A stretch of DNA of 64,000 nucleotides from Aselliscus stoliczkanus (GCA_033961575.1 CM066733.1:137876421-137940420), one strand, 5' to 3'. Positions 10,965-23,929 are shown, numbered from the stretch's first letter. Notes: generated by a model not told the origin, from the letters alone. Numbers and translations are program-made.

Positions 10965-12833
10965 GTAGGGGGTATCATGCTACCAGACATCAAAACATAC
11001 TATAAGGCTACAGTAATCAAAACAGTATGGTACTGGCATAAAAACAGGCACATAGATCAGAGAGCCCAGAAATAAATCCAGGCATTTATGGACAGTTAAT
11101 CTATGACAAGGGAAGCAAGAATTTACATTGGAGTAAAGATAGCCTCTTTAATAAATGGTGCTGGGAAAATTGGTCTGACACGCGCAAAAAAATGAAAATG
11201 GACCACCTCCTTACGCCTTATACAAGAACAAATTCAAAATGGATTAAAGACTTAAATGTAAGATCTGAAACCATAAAACTCCTAAAAAAAAATACATAGG
11301 GAGTAAATTTACAGATATTACCCTGAGCAGTGCTTTTACTGATACATCCCTGCAGCCAAGGGAAAAAAAGAAAAAAATGAACATATGGGATTATATCAGA
11401 CTTAAAAGTTTTTTCACAACAAAGGAAACAAACCATTAATAAAACAAAAAGGAAGCCTACTGAGTGGGAGAAGATATCTGTCAACGATATATCTGATAAG
11501 GGGTTAATATCCAAAATTTATAAAACACTCATGCAACTCAACACCAAAAAAACAAACAACCCAATTAAAAAATGGGCAGAGGATATGAAGAGACATTTCT
11601 CTAAAGAGGACATACAGATGGCCAACAGGCATATGAAAAAAATGTTCAACCTCACTGATCATTAGGGAAATGCAAATAAAAACCACAATGAGATACCACC
11701 TCCAGTCAGAATGGCTATCATCAATAAATCAACAAACAACAAGTGCTGGCAGGGCTGTGGGGAAAAGGGAACCCTGCTGCACTGTTGGTGGGATTGTAGA
11801 TTGGTGCAGCCACTATGAAAATCAGTATGGAGGTATCTCATAAAACTGGAAATGGAACTACCTTTTGACCCAGCAATTCCATTCCTAGGCATTTATCCTG
11901 AAAACCCAAGACACTAATTTGAAAAAATATATGCACCCCTATGTTCATTGAAGCTCTATATACAATAGCCAAGACTTGGAAACAATCGAAATGCCCATTG
12001 GTAGATGACTGGATTAAGAAACTGTGGTACATTCACACAATGGAGTATTACACAGCTATAAAGAAGAAAGAAATCAGGCCGGCAGAGTGGCGCGGTGGTT
12101 AAGCACTGGCTTGGGAAGCCAGCGGCCCCGGTTCGGGTCCCACATATGAGGGCCAGTGACACTGCCCTCAAAAATAAATAAATAAACAAAGAAGAAAGAA
12201 ATCGTACCATTTGCAATGATATGGATGGGCCAGAGAACATTATGTTAAGTGAAATAAGTCAGTCAGAAAAAGACAAATACCATATGATCTCACTTATATG
12301 TGGAATCTAAAGAACTAAATAAATGAGCAATCAATGTAAACAGAAATAGTCTTAGGGACAGAAAGGAAAAACTGATGAGGGCTAGATGGGATGGGGATGG
12401 GCATGAGGGAGAAGGGGAAGGGACGAGGCAACACAAACTGGTAACTACAATACTACTGCAGAGACAGAAGAGACCGTTTAGGGAATAAAATCAATAATGT
12501 TGTAAATATGTTTTCAGGGGACCAGATAGACTCATGTCTTGTCAGGGAGACCATTTCATGGACCGTGTAGTGGCCTGATTACTGCACTGTACATCTGAAG
12601 CTGCCACTGAATAATGTTAGATGTTGACTATAATTTAACACATATATAGTCATGGGATGTGGAATATAGTGTGGGGATGGAGTCAATGGAATTGTAATAG
12701 ACATGTATGATATCGGGGGGGGGCAGGAGAAGGAGGAGGGGGTAGTCATTTTGTAAGGGGTGAAAAAGGTAACTATTGCATAGTTTTGTACATCTGTAGC
12801 TATTAATAATAATAATAATAATAATTTTTAAAA
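10965..12833 (+). mobile_element. 5'-truncated LINE-1 (ORF2 C-terminus and 3'UTR)
   Basis: Begins inside ORF2 ('gtatcatgctaccagacatc') and runs through the reverse-transcriptase C-terminal region, where the plus strand encodes the CWWDC / LVQPLW and [14 protein letters not shown] stretches (about 11740-11910). It continues into a 3'UTR with a G-rich purine block (12715-12746) and ends in an (AAT)n-rich tail (12801-12833). ORF2 is dead: an in-frame stop occurs where 'cat cag gga' has become 'cattaggga' (11661-11669), and others follow. The minus-strand frames between 11218 and 12240 are shadows. Flanked by a 17-bp target duplication. A family-A SINE is nested at 12076-12188. This is the best-preserved L1 in the window. 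Confidence 0.93.
12076..12188 (+). mobile_element. SINE family A copy nested in the L1
   Basis: Head AGGCCGGCAGAGTGGCGCGG, body to ACACTGCCCTCAAAA, tail (AAAT)n. Target duplication AAGAAGAAAGAAATC at 12061-12075 and 12189-12203 is exact, so this copy is younger than the L1 that hosts it. Confidence 0.95.
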
Positions 12834-12850
12834 AAGAATCTATGTAGGAA
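12834..12850. repeat. L1 target site duplication, right
   Basis: AAGAATCTATGTAGGAA, partner of 10948-10964. Confidence 0.92.
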
Positions 12851-13638
12851 TAAAAAGGAAGTGGTTCAAACTAATATTCTGTGATCCCAGTGTAAGAAAG
12901 AGGGGTGAAATTATGAGGCTATTAAATTTTAGAGACAGGAAATTCAGGATTTTCTGAATATTATATCCCAGACCAAAATCATATATCGCTACCTGTTTCT
13001 CAAACACATATTGTTTTTCAGAAGTTACAATTACTATCAAATGGGAGACAATGTGAACCTAGGCTGGAGCCATATGTCTCAATGCACAGAATATAAGTGA
13101 GCCTCACTCTGCTATGCAACTTTGTCCTATAATATTTCAAACCTAAACAATTAGATAAAAACAAATGAGGACCATTCTGTCTTTTAAGATTTAAACATTC
13201 AGCCAGTACAGGGAAAATGGAACCAGAGACAGAGCAAGGGATGACAAATTGAAACATGGTCCCCACATTCCCACCACTGCCTAAGACCAGTAGGACATCA
13301 GAGATGGCTTCTGCGAGATCTCAGCCTCCTTCCATGGAGAAACAATCCCTGGCCCTTCTTACCCCATCATGCAGAAGGGAGAGAAGGAAGAAAAGCCACA
13401 GCCATGCACCCTGCCCTTTTAATACCTAGTGATTCCATCCATTTCAAATGTGGACCAAACAGTGACTTTTAATATAACCAAACAGAGCAGTGCTTGTCCT
13501 ACTCTGTGAGGAAACAGGATGCCCATGGAAGGATGAGTAAAGGCACCTCAAAAGCAGATCTGACTTACATCTTGCTGTCTTTGTTACTTCTCCCCAAAAA
13601 ACAGCTGCTATATCTCATTTAACTATCTGTTAAAAATA
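12851..13638. other. Unassigned sequence
   Basis: No gene or repeat that I can name. Slightly richer in G+C near 13230-13420 but with no long reading frame. Confidence 0.45.
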
Positions 13639-13804
13639 CAGCAGGTCCTCAAATAATTGTTGTTTCATTATAACATTGAAGAGATAATGTGGGAACTGAA
13701 CTCTTGTTGGTATCATTTAGCCTATGGTAAAATAGGCTTCATTACACTTGTTTCACTTAAAGTCACAGAACCTGTTGACGATGTTGTTAAGTGAGGATTC
13801 ACTG
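13639..13804 (+). mobile_element. Decayed DNA-transposon MITE (Tigger/pogo-like)
   Basis: Starts CAGCAGGTCCTCAAATAA just after a TA dinucleotide. The far end reads, in complement, CAGTGAATCCTCACTTAA, giving imperfect terminal inverted repeats (CAG...TCCTCA). The interior resembles an old mammalian DNA transposon whose name I do not recall. The right TA is not preserved. Confidence 0.5.
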
Positions 13805-14590
13805 AAACATTCAAGTGAGTTGTGGGAATAACAAGGAAATCTGCAGGAAGATACTGTGTTTATGGAGTTGAGTGTATCAATTGTGTGAAGCTTGAACATG
13901 TAAAAGGCTAATATTAAACTCTGAGAGACAGAAGAGATTATTTCTTATTTTGTCCCCTCACTGTTTACATTGTTGGAATCAAGGTCCTAGTTTAGGGAGA
14001 TGTAACACAAAACAAATCGCCTTATAGTTACCTAAATATTTTTCTTCCTTCCAAAAATTTGCTTCCTTACACCTCTGTCACATTTTCCTTCCTTATAGAC
14101 CGATTTTTCTTTATCCTTGATAGAAATCTAAGTTTCTCTTCTGATATTTAACATGGAAAGATTTTAAAACATTTGAAACACCTTTTTAAAACCTTTGAAA
14201 CACCTATCAGCAACTGAATACTTTAGAACTGTGACTTAGTTGGTAGTGGTAAACCACGATTGTTAAAATGGAAATCTTAACACCTATGAAAACAGCTCTG
14301 CCTGCCTTGTTTTTCTGTTTATTAGTAGTTATGGATTAGTCTGGTGACCAGATGGGGTAAATTTCAGAGACGTTAGGGAAGATATTTAATATTGTGGTCT
14401 ATAAGCTATTTGTGAAGGTTTCCTTCTTTTATACCTTTTAAATAAGACAAATCTTACATCGATATTTCCTTTCAGTTGTCAAGACACCAATTAATAAAAA
14501 ACCAAAACTCTTGTATTCAGTGGCAAACTAATAGTAACAAAATAGTCTTTAAAAACTCTACTAGGAAAAAGATAAGACTTCTCTTCCAAA
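13805..14590. other. Unassigned sequence
   Basis: No supportable gene or repeat. A short direct duplication 'acctttttaaaacctttgaaacacct' neighbourhood lies near 14170-14210. Confidence 0.4.
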
Positions 14591-14600
14591 GAGCTCTCAT

Positions 14601-14752
14601 GACCGGCCGAGTGGCTTAGTTGGTTAAGAGCTCACTCAAAGGTGTGAGCTGAGCTCTCAGTTCAATGCCCAGCCCAAGCTGAGCTGCTGCTGAGCTGCCA
14701 ATAGGTAGCAGGACAGCTCAGCTAAAAAGCAAAACAAAAAAAAAACAACAGA
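14601..14752 (+). mobile_element. SINE family B copy
   Basis: Head GACCGGCCGAGTGGCTTAGT then TGGTTAAGAGCTCACTCAAA, a GAGCTGAGCTC-rich body, and 'aggtagcaggacagctcagc' before an A-rich tail. It differs from family A after the first ~20 bases. Imperfect target duplication GAGCTCTCAT (14591-14600) and GAGCTTTCAAT (from 14753). The second copy is at 54244-54438. Confidence 0.88.
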
Positions 14753-14762
14753 GAGCTTTCAA

Positions 14763-16630
14763 TGGCAACACCACCACCAACAAAGCAAAGCAAAACCTAA
14801 TATTTATTTTGTGAACAGAATAACTGCTAACCTCACTAAAGTTTTCAACATAGTAAAATAAGGATCACATGTTTAACAATGTTTCACTTTATGTACTTTG
14901 AATAAACCCAGTTTTTATGGGCATCATTATCTTACTGTGATAATTGATATTAGCAAAAGAAAAAACTAGTATAAAAGACTGAATGAAAATATATGGGTTA
15001 TTTTTCTTCTTTACAAACCATTAGTCACTTATTTCTGTCTCCATTTATTCTACTTTCCTTCTGTAAAAACTCAACCTCTTGGGAAATATGACTACACACT
15101 TTATAAAATCCTTATAAAAATAAATGTTTTATTGAAGCACAGAAATGCTATCTGCATCACAAAAATATACCAAAACAAAACTACTCATTTTTACTCTTTT
15201 TCACCTCATCAAAACAATCAGGTGACACAAATTCCCAAATCTAAGGAAGTTGAAAGTACACCATAATTGGTTTTATTGACTTGTGACCAATGTTCTCACC
15301 TCAAGAGCTTCATAATCTCAATTTTATCCTGAAAAATACAACATAGAGGGTCTATTTGGTAAGTTAATATGTCCCTGCCTAATAAAATTTAGCAATTTTA
15401 TTGCAATTTTATTTCAAATCCCTCCAAATTAGCTGAAGTTAATTACTTTTGCTGATCCCACATGATTTCAGCTCTTTTTTTTAAAGGTATTATTATAAAA
15501 TCTTTAAAGAGAAAATATGCTGTATTTTTTACTAATGACAAATCAACACAATAAAAATATATATGTTAAGCTGTACTCCCTTAATCTATTTCTCTCTTTA
15601 AAAATGAAAGAATATATTATTCTATCCATAAAATAATAAAATATAATAAAGTTATAGATTTAGCTATTTTGATAGAACTATTTGAAAAAAATGTGGGTTT
15701 TGTTACAAAGTGATAAAGAAAACACACATCTGGACTCATCCTATTATAGGCACCATTATCTACTCAGTGTTCTAGCTTTGAATTATCTGGATTGATTTTT
15801 TTTTTCTGTTTTAACTTTATAATCTTTAAAATTATATTCTTTAAAACATCTTCAGTCTAAAAAAAAGTTCAAATTAGTAGCTTCTAATTAAAATTTAAAC
15901 CATATACCAGGAGATATTCTTGGGGAAAAAAAGAAGTTTTCTAACTAAAACCCGATGAACAAAGCAAAAAGGCATGATTCTTGGAGAAAAGCTATCTACT
16001 AAGAGAAGAAGATAGACTATTGCCATTTTCCCACATTCCCACCCGACAACATCCTTTTTCTCATTTGGTTGGGACAACTGACACTTCTGAGCGCATTCCT
16101 CTAATGTGTAGGATAGATTACCTTTCGAAATCTGTCCCTACCTTGCTGTGCATTCCCATACTGCACATGCTAGAAACCTAAACAAATGAGGTACACTTAG
16201 GCAAGATATGCATTAATTGATCTGGGTGGGAAAAGAGGATATTATATACACAGCACTCACTTTGTTGATATAGAACTAGAATAAATACTCATGATCCCAA
16301 GATCAAGGTTAAGCTGGTACAAGGCAGTAAGCAGCAGTTGGACAGCAGCTATGTGATTTCCCAGCTCCCTGAACATGGTGGAGGTAGCAGCTTCCTTGCT
16401 GGCCACTTTGGTGATGTTTTCTGAGAATCAGTAGTGGAGGCTCAATTTAAAGCCTCTTCTTCAGCTATTTAAAAACATTTATAACAGCAATCACCTGTGT
16501 TAAATATTGTTCGGCTAACTATTGAACAAATATTCTCTGTTATCTGAACTGAAGTTTAAGTTAGAGTTATTATAGAATGGATGGCAATGGGCAATTGAAA
16601 GAATCTGATGCCTCTACGAGGAGAATATTT
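14763..16630. other. Unassigned AT-rich sequence
   Basis: No gene. The two overlapping opposite-strand frames near 15895-16181 have no recognisable domain. 16320-16480 is richer in G+C and could be an old repeat that I cannot name. Confidence 0.4.
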
Positions 16631-16647
16631 AAAAATCTATCAAGGAG

Positions 16648-16761
16648 GGCCGGCCGAGTGGCGCGGTGGTTAAGCGCTGGCTTGGGAAGCCAGTGGCCCC
16701 AGTTCAGGTCCCACATATGAGGGCCAGTAACACTGCCCTCAAAAAAAAAAAAAAAAAAAAA
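16648..16761 (+). mobile_element. SINE family A copy
   Basis: Near-consensus head GGCCGGCCGAGTGGCGCGGT and a pure A tail of about 24. Target duplication AAAAATCTATCAAGGAG (16631-16647) versus AAGAATCTATCCAGGAG (ending 16779), two mismatches. Confidence 0.94.
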
Positions 16762-16789
16762 AAAGAATCTATCCAGGAGAATAGCCTGA

Positions 16790-17140
16790 GAATATCTTGA
16801 GCTCAGAACTCATTGTAACCTATGGTGGTATCTGCTCTCTTCTCCTGAAAGATTCAGCATTTCAAAGTACTGTATGTATATGATGTGTATATTTGTATAT
16901 GATGTGTATGCATATGAAGGTATATGGAAATCTCTGTACTTCTCTCTCAATTTTGCTACAATCTAAAATTGCTTTAAAAATGCGAGTATAATTATGGGTA
17001 TTGACTGGAAAGCAACATGAAGGAACTTTTTGAAAGGTGGAAATTTTCTATATCTTCATAATACAATAAAACTTATTGAGTTGTACATTTAAGATCTATG
17101 TATTTATCTGCATTTAATTTTATCCTTTAATAAATGATTA
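16790..17140 (+). mobile_element. Probable LINE-1 3'UTR remnant
   Basis: 'tctcaattttgctacaatct' and 'aaaattgctttaaaaatg' around 16946-16983 resemble an L1 3' end ('caattttgct...aaaactgct'), and 17040-17140 resembles another L1 3'UTR block ('attttctatatcttcataat', 'ttgtacatttaagatc'). Diverged. Confidence 0.5.
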
Positions 17141-18304
17141 AACAAGGAAAGTAAACTAGAAGCAGAAAAAATATTTCTAACCCTAATAAGTGACATTTAA
17201 GTGTCCTGAATGGAATTGCAGATACAATCTTGCTTACAATCTCCTTTATCAGTTAAGTTTTGTTTCTTTGCTTGTTTATTTAAGCAATGAACTTCATCTT
17301 AGAAGAAGAGCTTTGTGGCATGTAGACCAGTGAAAATATTTAATCTGATATCATAAGAGGAACAGAAGTTAGGAAGGAGTCAGAGGATATTTGTCAATGA
17401 TCTCTCTCAAATTTTGAATGCTAGGCTTCTTTTTCACAAATGAGAAAACTGTTTTAGTTTAAGCCCCAAATAGTCATGGGAAATTTGAGCCAATGGGGTT
17501 CTAGAATTCCTTCCATCATTACAGAGAAAGCAGTGAATTGAGTTGCCTTTGTGAAAGAGTGTTCATGTTCACCAAGCAAAGGTAAGCAGATTGTATGAGG
17601 GCACTCACTTTAGAACACTCTGTAGCATGGCACATCATCCTGAATAAAGAGAAAAAGTGCCAAGTGATATTTTTAAGCGTATATGCACAGAAAAGATTAT
17701 GCCAGAAGGGAGAAATAAAGAACTACCACTGAAGAAGAGAATTTCGGTTTAAGATATTATTCCCAGAATTCTGGCTGTTAGTGATAGAAAGTAGTTTTGA
17801 TTGCACAAAGCCTACTGCACTTTGCACTTGAATAACCATATGTTGAAGCTGCCATAGCTTCTATTAATCTAGGTCCCTGAAGGACAATGCAGAAGAGAAC
17901 TTCCCACAAACACTTTCATGTCTCCAGTGCTATTCTGTGGGCAAGAAATAACCTTGTAGTATGCTTGAGCCAATATTCACTTTGAGGGTTCTTTTTTATG
18001 ATATTTATCCAACAAAAAAAGAGGAATTCATGACATGCCAAAAAATGGGGGAAAGGGTCAAAAAAAAAGAATATAAATCCATCAAGAAAAGGCCAAAGGG
18101 AGAACTATGTCAACAAAGCAATTTGATTGGTATTCAAGCAGGAAGTTGGCCTAGCAGGGTGACTTCTGAGAACAAAAGGCATGTAATATAATGAAAGGTA
18201 TGAGCAAGGATTGAAAAATGTGAATGTGTGATATATGCATATCTTAAATATAAAGAAAAACAAAACTCTCCAAAAAAACCATGAAACCATGACTCAATGA
18301 AAGG
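17141..18304. other. Unassigned sequence
   Basis: No gene or named repeat. The 76-codon frame at 17961-18191 is lysine-rich because of A-rich sequence and has no domain. Confidence 0.45.
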
Positions 18305-18680
18305 CAAGTTAAAAATGTGGATGGTTTGCCAGGGAAGATTTCTCTAAGGGCATGATACTTAACCTGTGGTCTTAACAACCATAGATACTTCAGAAATGAG
18401 TGTTTCAGGCATAGGTGACAGCAAATAGAGTAAATATTAGTATAGTAACAAGCTTGCCATAAAATGTGCAAGAAAGTAAATTTATAAAATGGGTAGGACT
18501 CTTCAGGGTAGAAGACAGTAAATGTGGACTGGAGTGGCATGATATAATGTTAAAAAGGTAGGAAAGAATAGTCAGAGTATGGCAAATTTGCAGAGCATTG
18601 GTAGGGAATTTGGTTTTTATTCTATATGCAGTGAGTAAACATTTGAAAGGTTTAAGCAGGGAGTGATACATATGTATTTT
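18305..18680 (+). mobile_element. LINE-2 3' fragment
   Basis: Text follows the L2 3' region: 'agggaagatttctctaaggg' (18331-18350), then 'ggtagggaatttggttttta' (18600-18619), 'attctatatgcagtgagtaa' and 'ttaagcagggagtgatacat' (18652-18671). The three minus-strand reading frames here are shadows. Confidence 0.78.
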
Positions 18681-18739
18681 TTTTACATGGTGAATTTTCA
18701 ATAATTATTGACTAAATGAAATCTTCTCTTGATATCATT

Positions 18740-19010
18740 ATAACTCTTGCTGTCAGTCAGATTTAAATATTAGTCACCTGATGTTTGATGCCATTCTGCC
18801 CCACATCTAGTAAGTCACCAAGCTAACTCCAAAAATTCCTAAACTCTTCCTCTTTTCTCAATCCTTATTGTTATTTTACTGGATGAGTTCCCCATGTTCT
18901 CTTTCCTAGATTATTATGTAAACTGTTTTTTGATGCTCTGGACCTTCCCTATCCAATTTATTCTCTTCAGGCAACATACTCTCTTCAAAATCTCTTCCAT
19001 TCTCAAAAAA
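18740..19010 (-). mobile_element. Possible LINE-2 fragment (antisense)
   Basis: Pyrimidine-rich text with 'cacatctagtaagtcaccaa', 'cctaaactcttcctcttttc' and 'gctctggaccttccctatcc' resembles an L2 complement. Weak. Confidence 0.4.
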
Positions 19011-22000
19011 TATTGGCTGCCATAGTCTATAGAAAGCCCAGAGGCTGTAAATCTGCCTGTAAGCCTTGACCCATTAAATGAAATGCCTCATTTGTGCTCA
19101 AATATTGGACTGGGACTGTGATCAAAGAGGAATGTGTTGTTCTATAGAAAAGAATGGGAGCCAAAGGGTGAAATGTACATGTAGACAGATTTCAGCTCAA
19201 TATTAAAAAGATATTTTAAGGAGGCAGAACTATTTAATACCAGAAGAAATTGTCTCCTGACATAGGAAAATTTAAGTACAATTGAGTAACACTGTGTATG
19301 GGATAATGTAAAAGGTCACCCTGCTTTATGAAAGAGGATGAATTGGATTGATTGGATTTCCTTCTAATAAAATGTCTCTGTAACTTTTGATTAAACCTAA
19401 AAATTCAAATGTCTTATTTTAGAGTTTAAGAACATAATAAACTAAGTTCTTCATAATGCTTCCGATATGAAGTGTTTTCATTTTCATCACACTATTCTGG
19501 CATTATTTGATTCAAACAAAAAGAAGAGAAAGCATCAGAATTTACAAAAATACAGTGATATGTGTGATATTATCTACAGCCTTTGAGCTCTTTGAAGATA
19601 AGCTGTTGAATATGTCTCTACATTATTATTATACAGTTAGAGTATAAATACAGGTTTAGCATCTCGTCAAGATGATACAACTTTCAAAAGTGAACCAAGT
19701 GAGATATTCACATGTGCAATTTTAAAGGAAGCAAGCAAGATCCAAGAGATTAAATCAAGCAAAAGATATATTGTATGTTACCAAATTTTGGGGGGAATAA
19801 ATTATAGAAATATATGTAATTAGATAAATTAACTTAAAATTTGTTTGGTTGACCTTTATTTTATAAAAGAGAGTGTTTTAAGAGTTTCTGATGACCTTAA
19901 TTGAAATGAATTATATAATTGACTTATTTAATTTATTTAGACTAATATTGGCTTTTAAACTGGCCATTTTTGTAACATTTATTTTAAAAGTAAAAATTGG
20001 TCGTACTTATAAGTCCCTAATTACTCAGCTAATTAAATATCATGCTTAAAATAAAAAAGACAATAACATTTTAGCATTTTTGCATTGTTGCCTTTAAAGC
20101 AGTGATATTTTCCCAGGGTGTAGTCCTCTAATGTAAGTCATTAGGGTTAATCATAAAAAATAAACAATTGCTTAATTACCCCAAGGCACAGAATCCACAC
20201 CACAAATTTAAAACATCAAAATGGGAAAAGTAATTAGTCTCTTGGCATAATTAATCTGTCTACTAAGAACTGGAACAAACTGTAATTTAGTCCTTTCTAC
20301 AATTCAGAGGCCAATTTTCATTATACTTAAACATCATGCTTCTAGCTTGTGGACATATTACAGCTTCAAAAATAAGTCAAATCTTCATATTTACTGTTTA
20401 CTTGCAAAAACACAAGACAAATGGAAAGAAAAGCTATACTCAGAATTAGATATTTCCTGCACACCTTCAGAATTGTTTATACTATTTCAGAAAGAGGTAT
20501 GGTTTAGGAGCTATATAAAGTGCTTAGGAGGCATTTCAAAAAGCAAGTAATGTTCCATTTTCATTTAAAAAATACTAAGCACATAGTTACTGAATACCAA
20601 TATAGAGCCAAAGACATTAAATTTTAAAATTTTACAGTAAGTTTTAGAGGAAAGAGAATGTTATTAACAGCAGAAATAGACCATTTCACCAAATATCTCT
20701 TCATCAAATGATCATTTCATCAAATGAGCAATTCAACAAAAGATTTGTCACTGCTTTACTTAATTTAGTAAAGCAATGTTTCTTTTAAGAATTCATAAAT
20801 TTTACACCAATGCATATTTTAATAACTTTTATAGGTTTTCCTGCAAAGTTTTCAATTTGTCTTCATAGTAGCAGTTTAAGAGACATTCCATTTGTGAAAC
20901 TAAGGGTTGCAGGTAAGTTTAAACTTCCTTTTAATATAGTTGGTATTCATAAAAACCTATTTTTTCGCATGTAGGCTAAATTTAAGCATTACTTTGTAGA
21001 AATTTCTATTTTTGTTCATCCATTTTGAATCATTTGCAATATATAATTTGCTATTTTGTGAGCCATGTATCATGATCAGGGTACTTCCTCCAATTTTTCA
21101 AATAATATGTCACTCTTAGTTTTTTATGTATGTTATTCAGAAATGAAAATTCACTGCACTTGGTTTAGTTCTTACATATGAACTACATTTTGAATTTTAA
21201 AAAATTCCTAAACAATGCCTTCTTTCACAATTTAAATTCTGCATGTATAGCCAGTGTATATAAAATTTGAGGTTCAAATAATGTTGTCAATATAGTAATT
21301 CTTTCTAGGAAAATCACAAGGAATAAACAAAGTAAAAATAGCATGAGATATGTAGAAAAACAAACAAATATTTACCAAGTCAGGCAGAAAAAATATAAAC
21401 ATATGCAGATCCTATTCCCTTCCTGTCTGGGAAGATAAAATACAAAAATTACATTACTCATTACTTTTCCCCATATTATTCAGGATACTTAATGTGAAAA
21501 GTAAAATCAAAACAAATCAGATTGGTGTTAGGGATGACGGTATTTATTGGTTCATGTAACTGGAAGTCTAAAAGAAAATTGAAATGAAGCGTGGCTTAAC
21601 TTATTGACTTATGTCCAGCCTTGGTTTATTTTTCCATCTTTTTGTTCTTCCCTGCATGTTTTTAGCTTTAGTCTATGGTTTTGTTTTGTTTTGTTTTGTT
21701 TTTTCCCTGATTGTAAGCTAGCTAACCAAAACTCTCTGAGCTATAGAATTCCTTATTCACATTGGTGGGGTGGGGTATGGGAGAAGTATGTTTTTCACAA
21801 ACCTCAAATAAATATTCTAAAATACATTCTAATGGGTCAAACTTACGTGCTCAACTCTTCCTTAATCAGATGGTGATGAAATTCCAGCTGCTGGTTAACT
21901 TAAGCCAATAAGGAGGTATCTTTGAAATCCAAACCAAACCTCATAGCTATTATCCAAGTATAGTAAAAGAAGTGATACTGGGAATGGAAACAAAATATCC

Positions 22001-22059
22001 TCCACACTTTTCAAATCAAGTACCTACATTGAAAAATACAGTGGGATGTGGCAAACTTG
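19011..22059. other. Mainly unique AT-rich sequence
   Basis: No gene or confidently named transposon over 3 kb. Contains a cluster of five TAATTA sites (20018-20253), a degenerate tandem repeat (20685-20760), a 9-bp inverted repeat TGCTTTACT/AGTAAAGCA at about 20752-20776, and a (TTTTG)n stretch at 21679-21706. Confidence 0.45.
20018..20253. promoter_or_regulatory. Cluster of homeodomain core motifs (candidate enhancer)
   Basis: TAATTA occurs at 20018, 20030, 20173, 20231 and 20248 in otherwise non-repeat sequence. TAATTA is the core bound by many homeodomain proteins. Clustering is suggestive only; AT-rich sequence raises the chance rate. Confidence 0.25.
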
Positions 22060-22710
22060 ACAAACTTTTTATAATGTTCATCTAGAAAAAATATTTCTAA
22101 ATTTAAATGCATATAAGGTCCAATTAGTCCAGTTAAATAACAAAATCAAGTCAAATAATAGGGCATTTACAATATGCAAAAAGTAAGGTAAACCTATAAT
22201 TTTTTTTTCAACCCAGGACACTTACAAGAGTAAAAGGAGGCACCATCAATTATTATTAACCGTATTATTATTAAGAGTTATAACCCAGACTATTCCAGAT
22301 AAATCAGGACATATATGTTATCATCCTCCACAAGAGGCAGCCTCCTAGTTCCTGCCAATTGTGGAAATATAGGAAATAGTCTCATTATCATACATCTTCT
22401 GATATTTCAAAAGAAAGGAATAATCCAATTTTATGTAAAATATCCAGATTTTAAAATTGTGGTTTGATTTAAGAAAATACCTAGAAAAATATTTTTGTCT
22501 TGTAACCTCTGTTCTAGGAAGTTAAATTAGTACAAAAATAGATTCTATCTAAAGAAAAAGAGAAAAAAATGAGTTAGTATATTGCCAAATATTAAAACAC
22601 ACACAAAAACTAAAGGAAGTATGGTACTGAATATAAGAATAAGGTGATATTTCAACAGATCAGAATACACAAATCAGAAACAGAGCCAACTATGTGTAAA
22701 CATTCAGTAT
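22060..22710 (+). mobile_element. Old LINE-1 ORF2 fragment
   Basis: Diverged ORF2 text, such as 'atgttcatctagaaaaaata', 'aggaagtatggtactgaata' (22614-22633) and 'agatcagaatacacaaatca', in the order found in L1 before the truncated-L1 start seen at 10965. Many stops. Confidence 0.55.
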
Positions 22711-22739
22711 ATTCAATGTAGAAGTCATTTCTTAAATAC

Positions 22740-23040
22740 ATTTATTTTTGTCTGTCTCCATTACCCTCATTTTTGCCACCATCAGATCCCACCCAAATTA
22801 CTGATAAAAATCTCTCAGCTGCACTTTTTATCTAGTCATGTTCCTCTTCAATCTAGTCTGTAAACTGTGGCTAGAGTTTTAAAAGGGGCAAATCTGAATT
22901 TATTATTCCTTTCTTAAAGCGTATCAATAACTTCTCGTTGTTCAAAACAAAGACAACATTGAATAACGTCTCTAGTGAAATCCACAGTGTGGTCCTTACC
23001 AGTTCTTATACTTCAACTTGCCCACTCTTTAGCTCATCAG
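22740..23040 (-). mobile_element. Probable LINE-2 fragment (antisense)
   Basis: 'atcaataacttctcgttgtt', 'ccacagtgtggtccttacca' and 'cttcaacttgcccactcttt' follow the complement of the L2 3' region. Confidence 0.55.
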
Positions 23041-23484
23041 TCCCTGGAATGTTTTTTAAACTGATAATTTTGAGAAACTTATACATATAAGCTGGAGAAA
23101 TTGAATAACTAGTGTCACAAGCAAGTCTCAAGTTCAAGAAAGAGTACTAACTTAGACGTGTAAGCTTGAGTCATTAGCATTCTTATGTGCTTAAAGCAAT
23201 GAGATTAAATGAGTTTACATAGGAAAATGGATAGAGAGGCCAGGAAATCAATGTCCTGATGGATAGGGCATCTAGCATGTAAAGGTTAGAACAAGAAAGG
23301 AGAAGCAGCAGAGGAGAATTAGATGAATTTACCAGCAAACCAAGGAGGAAATGAGGAGAATGTGTCATTTCTAGGAAAGAAGTAAGAAAGGTAAGTAGGT
23401 CCGGCAGTGTATATGTCAAGAGGAAGATATACAGTTACACAGATTATAAATGAAGAAGCAGAGCTGTCATGTTCACAAAATATA

Positions 23485-23625
23485 TTATGGTCTATATAGA
23501 AAACCTAGTGGAATCTAAAAATCTTTGTAACTTATGATAGAATTGAGCAACTTTGGTAGCTATATACTCAATATACAAAAATCAATATTTTTCTATGTGC
23601 AACAACAAAGTTAGAAGCATACACA
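23485..23625 (+). mobile_element. LINE-1 ORF2 fragment
   Basis: 'ggtctatatagaaaacctag' (23489-23508) followed by 'actcaatatacaaaaatcaa' (23566-23585) and 'tttctatgtgcaacaacaaa' is the well-known ORF2 stretch, diverged. Confidence 0.75.
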
Positions 23626-23929
23626 GGTAAATTCTATACTATTACATATTGCAACTTATTACAGTCAAACTGTTTCAAAATGAAAAGTTATACAAAAATT
23701 TCACCCTTCTGATTATGTGTTTCATGGTGCAAAAGAGGCTTAACCAAGAAACCATTTTTCCTTCTTAAGAAACCTGAGCATCTTTTCACAAAACACATTT
23801 AAACACTATCCATATCAATAAATAGTCCTTAGTATAGTCATGCAGCAGTCTTTAGCAACATATGGCTTTTCTGAATTGTCATTAACAGGAAGTTATTATC
23901 AATGTCACTTTGCCTCCCAAGGGAATTTC

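Noticed and set aside
11218..12240. Series of overlapping minus-strand frames of 60-98 codons
   Set aside because: Shadows of the plus-strand L1 ORF2.
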